The position numbers and the translations under genes are program-made. From M0108 sp044228695 (lineage in GTDB: Bacteria > Pseudomonadota > Gammaproteobacteria > Chromatiales > Chromatiaceae): a stretch of DNA of 64,000 nucleotides. The notes beneath the pieces were generated by a model. The model ran no database searches, was not told the DNA's origin, and saw only the letters and a program-made list of their open reading frames with translations. Every line of letters begins with the position of its first letter. Positions within the stretch are counted from its first letter, which is position 1. Shown here piece after piece: positions 62,000 to 64,000 of the stretch. The stretch spans positions 1 to 64,000 of the forward strand of contig JBGAUK010000005.1 of the NCBI GenBank assembly GCA_044228695.1, written 5' to 3'.

Positions 62000-62134
62000 A
62001 GCCCCCAGGCCGGACGGCGGCCCGGCTAAGGGCCAAGCCGCTGGGCGACCCGGGCCGCCGGCAGGATCGCCGCCAGGGCAAGCGTTCGTTGGGACCAAAC
62101 CCACGATAACCCCCCTTACCGGTCTGGTGTCCCG

Positions 62135-63166
62135 ATGAAGATCCCTCCCTGGACGACCCGATTTACCGACAAGGCGACTGCGGCGGCCTTCGTCGCCACC
62201 CAGTTTGTCCGCGACCGGCGGCACCTGCGCTATCTTGTCTGGGCCCTGGTCGGGCTGGTCGCCCTTCAGGCGACCAGGGAAGTCTGGCAAGTCCTGGTTG
62301 CGGGCACCGCTGTCACCCTGACCCTCCTGGTCCATCTGCTCATCCTAGGTTGCGGCGGCGGGGTCATCTTCCTCAGCGACCGGATCGCCGCCCGGGTCCG
62401 ACAGCTGGAACAACGCCAGCTAACCCTCCGTACCCTCGAGTTGGAATCTGCCTTCAGCCGGGAGGAGGAGGCACGCAGCCAACAGCTCCGCTTCAGCGCC
62501 CTGATGGCGCACCAATTCCGCAATCCCCTGGCGATTATCAAGAGCCAGGCGCAGGTCACGGAACGCGAGGCGAGCACCCATCCCGAGGATGCCCACGCGA
62601 TCCAGGTGCTGCGCCGTCAGCTCATCATCGAGGGAGCGGTGACGCGTCTGGAAGGTTTATTTCAGCAATGGCAGAATTACGACCGCTGGGCCGCCGAACA
62701 ACTGGCACCCACACCGGAGCCCGTCCCCGTCGCGCCCTGGCTTGCGGAGACGACCCAGGCCTTTGGGCTGGGGGCGCGTCGCCCCGTCACCCTCGCTCTA
62801 CCGAAAGGGGTCAAGGACATCCGTCTCCACGCCGATGAAAGACTGGTGACCCAAGCGCTGGGCAATCTGCTGGATAATGCCGCCAAGTATTCCCCGCCGG
62901 GATCGGCCATCGGCATCAAGGCCTTCCGGTTCCAGGGCGAGTTGGGCATCCAGGTGAGCGACGCCGGGATCGGCATCGCGGCCGCCGACCTGGATCGCAT
63001 CTTCCTGAAGGCCGTGCGCCTCGCGCCCGAGGGCGAGGTGACCGGCATGGGCCTTGGCCTGCATCTGGCACGGCGGATAGCGGTCCTCCACGGGGGGCGG
63101 ATCGACGTCGCCAGTCTGCCCGGCCAAGGCAGTACCTTCACCCTCTGGCTGCCACTACCCCCATGA
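62135..63166 (+). CDS. Two-component sensor histidine kinase
   Basis: The 343-residue protein has two membrane helices (about 33-46 and 55-80) with almost no periplasmic loop, a short coiled linker, a HisKA domain with ALMAHQFRNPLAIIKSQ (phosphoacceptor H126) and an ATPase domain with LGNLLDNAAKYSPPG, VSDAGIGIA and GMGLGLHLARRIA. The H-box has Gln-Phe after His where HE/HDLR is usual. It probably senses membrane or cytoplasmic cues rather than a periplasmic ligand. The stop overlaps the regulator start (ATGA). Confidence 0.92.
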   Translation: MKIPPWTTRFTDKATAAAFVATQFVRDRRHLRYLVWALVGLVALQATREVWQVLVAGTAVTLTLLVHLLILGCGGGVIFLSDRIAARVRQLEQRQLTLRTLELESAFSREEEARSQQLRFSALMAHQFRNPLAIIKSQAQVTEREASTHPEDAHAIQVLRRQLIIEGAVTRLEGLFQQWQNYDRWAAEQLAPTPEPVPVAPWLAETTQAFGLGARRPVTLALPKGVKDIRLHADERLVTQALGNLLDNAAKYSPPGSAIGIKAFRFQGELGIQVSDAGIGIAAADLDRIFLKAVRLAPEGEVTGMGLGLHLARRIAVLHGGRIDVASLPGQGSTFTLWLPLPP

Positions 63167-63894
63167 GCCCAATAAGAACCAAAGCCGAGTCACCACCCCT
63201 ACGCGTCCTCATCGTCGAGGACGAGGCCGACCTCCGGGACGCGATGATCGACTACCTCCAGTTCGAAGGTTGCCTGGCCACCGGCGCCGGTCGCATCGCC
63301 GACTGCGAGGCCTGGCTGGCGCACCCGGCCGGCGGGGTCATCGTGCTGGATCTTGGTCTACCCGATGGCGACGGCCTGGCCGCCCTCGGGCCCCGCATCG
63401 ACCGGCGGCGTCACGCTCTGGTGCTGGCCACGGCGCGCGGCCGCCTCGAGGACCGGATACGGGGGTATAACGAGGGGGGTGACGCCTATCTGATCAAACC
63501 GGTAGACATGCGCGAACTGGTCAGCGTCGTGCGCGGCCTGGCCAGCCGGCTCTCGCCCCCCCCGCCGGCCACCCCCGCCAGCCCCGGCGCTTGGGCCCTG
63601 AATACCCTGAGCTGGCGCTTGACCGCGCCCGAGGGGGCCTCATGCATCCTGACCCAATATGAACGACGTCTGCTGTGCCTGTTGGCGCAAAAACCAGGCA
63701 ACATCGTCAGCCGGAATGCCGTGCTCAGGGCCCTGGGTAAGGATGGGCAGGATTACGACCCCCGCAGTCTGGAGGTTCTCGTGCGCCGCCTGCGCGGCAA
63801 GTCCATCAAGGAATTGGGCGTGGCGTTACCCCTCCAAACCGTCCATGGCGCCGGCTATGCTTTAGTGGCGGATGTGAAGGTTAATCGAGGCTAA
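63163..63894 (+). CDS. OmpR/PhoB-type response regulator
   Basis: The 243-residue protein has a receiver domain (VLIVEDEADL, phosphoacceptor D63 in IVLDLGLPDGDG, K112 in YLIKPVDM) and a winged-helix DNA-binding domain (LTQYERRLLCLLAQKPGNIVSR, SLEVLVRRLRGK, LQTVHGAGYAL). Translationally coupled to the upstream kinase by ATGA, so they form a cognate pair. The only neighbour upstream is the macrodomain-like gene, 135 bases before the kinase, and its regulation by this pair is possible but unsupported. A Pro-rich linker separates the domains. Confidence 0.93.
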   Translation: MSPIRTKAESPPLRVLIVEDEADLRDAMIDYLQFEGCLATGAGRIADCEAWLAHPAGGVIVLDLGLPDGDGLAALGPRIDRRRHALVLATARGRLEDRIRGYNEGGDAYLIKPVDMRELVSVVRGLASRLSPPPPATPASPGAWALNTLSWRLTAPEGASCILTQYERRLLCLLAQKPGNIVSRNAVLRALGKDGQDYDPRSLEVLVRRLRGKSIKELGVALPLQTVHGAGYALVADVKVNRG

Positions 63895-63940
63895 GGAGAT
63901 GGGGATCAAGCCCCCTAGCGGGCAGAGATGATATCGCAAC

Positions 63941-64000
63941 CTACGGATTAGGCTGGGCGAGCACCCAGGGTTGGCGAATGAGTTTGCGCTTCCCCAAGGT
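63941..64000 (-). CDS. Possible C-terminal end of a minus-strand gene
   Basis: The last 60 bases read on the minus strand as 19 residues (LGKRKLIRQPWVLAQPNP) ending in TAG, open to the window edge. It would be the 3' end of a gene facing the two-component operon. Too short to identify; coding status is a guess. Confidence 0.25.
   Translation of the reverse strand, partial: TLGKRKLIRQPWVLAQPNP

Overview
The window is a GC-rich stretch of ordinary gammaproteobacterial chromosome. The gene content (rne/rluC, comEC-exbBD-msbA-lpxK-kdsB, zipA-ligA, lptG/pepA/holC, rlmKL, a two-subunit glycine decarboxylase) and the protein sequences suggest a member of the Chromatiales (purple sulfur bacteria and relatives). 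That placement is from memory of the families, not from a search. No rRNA, tRNA, CRISPR array, prophage or intact insertion sequence was found. The only transposon trace is a C-terminal transposase fragment at the left edge.

Layout. 1-2.7 kb: transposase fragment, ndk, maf-type pyrophosphatase, sppA. 2.7-8.1 kb: an envelope glycolipid cluster (GT39 transferase, PAP2 phosphatase, second GT39 transferase on the minus strand; a divergent GT2-GtrA fusion). 8.1-16.5 kb: DEAD-box helicase, UMF1-type transporter, a FixJ-type regulator and its likely PAS histidine kinase separated by an opposite-strand DUF3422 gene, and an RDD protein. 16.5-19.7 kb: lptG, pepA, holC, with lptF missing from its usual place. 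20-23.7 kb: small secreted four-Cys protein, a decayed nuclease fragment, ychF, manC-type gene. 23.8-29.5 kb: gcvT-gcvH-gcvPA-tpx-gcvPB-dgkA. 29.5-36.9 kb: darP, a broken recJ, a class V aminotransferase, arsS plus its glycosyltransferase, bioA, a small conserved protein. 37-44.4 kb: ligA, zipA, rlmKL, HAD phosphatase, rluC. 45-52.6 kb: rne, protein tyrosine phosphatase, an orphan terminator with a possible small RNA, an OsmC-like gene, a NupC-type transporter, a WecA-like transferase. 52.7-60.6 kb: the comEC-exbB-exbD-msbA-lpxK-ycaR-kdsB-ykgJ-like operon. 60.9-63.9 kb: a macrodomain-like protein with a structured leader, then a two-component system.

Functional themes are envelope construction (LptG, LpxK, MsbA, KdsB, WecA-like, GT39/PAP2/GtrA), one-carbon and amino-acid metabolism (glycine cleavage, biotin), RNA processing and modification, and signalling. 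Two families of short palindromic repeats are scattered through the window. One (about 50 bp, REP-like) has three copies inside reading frames of the glycosyltransferase genes without breaking them. The other (about 105 bp, long imperfect hairpin) has three copies, each 50-95 bp upstream of a gene start.

The points most worth following up are the recJ gene that lacks its DHHA1 GGH segment and is frameshifted, the lptG gene without lptF, the candidate small RNA at 49.5-49.7 kb, the in-frame REP insertions, and the macrodomain-like gene. I saw no convincing new multi-gene defence or mobile system.
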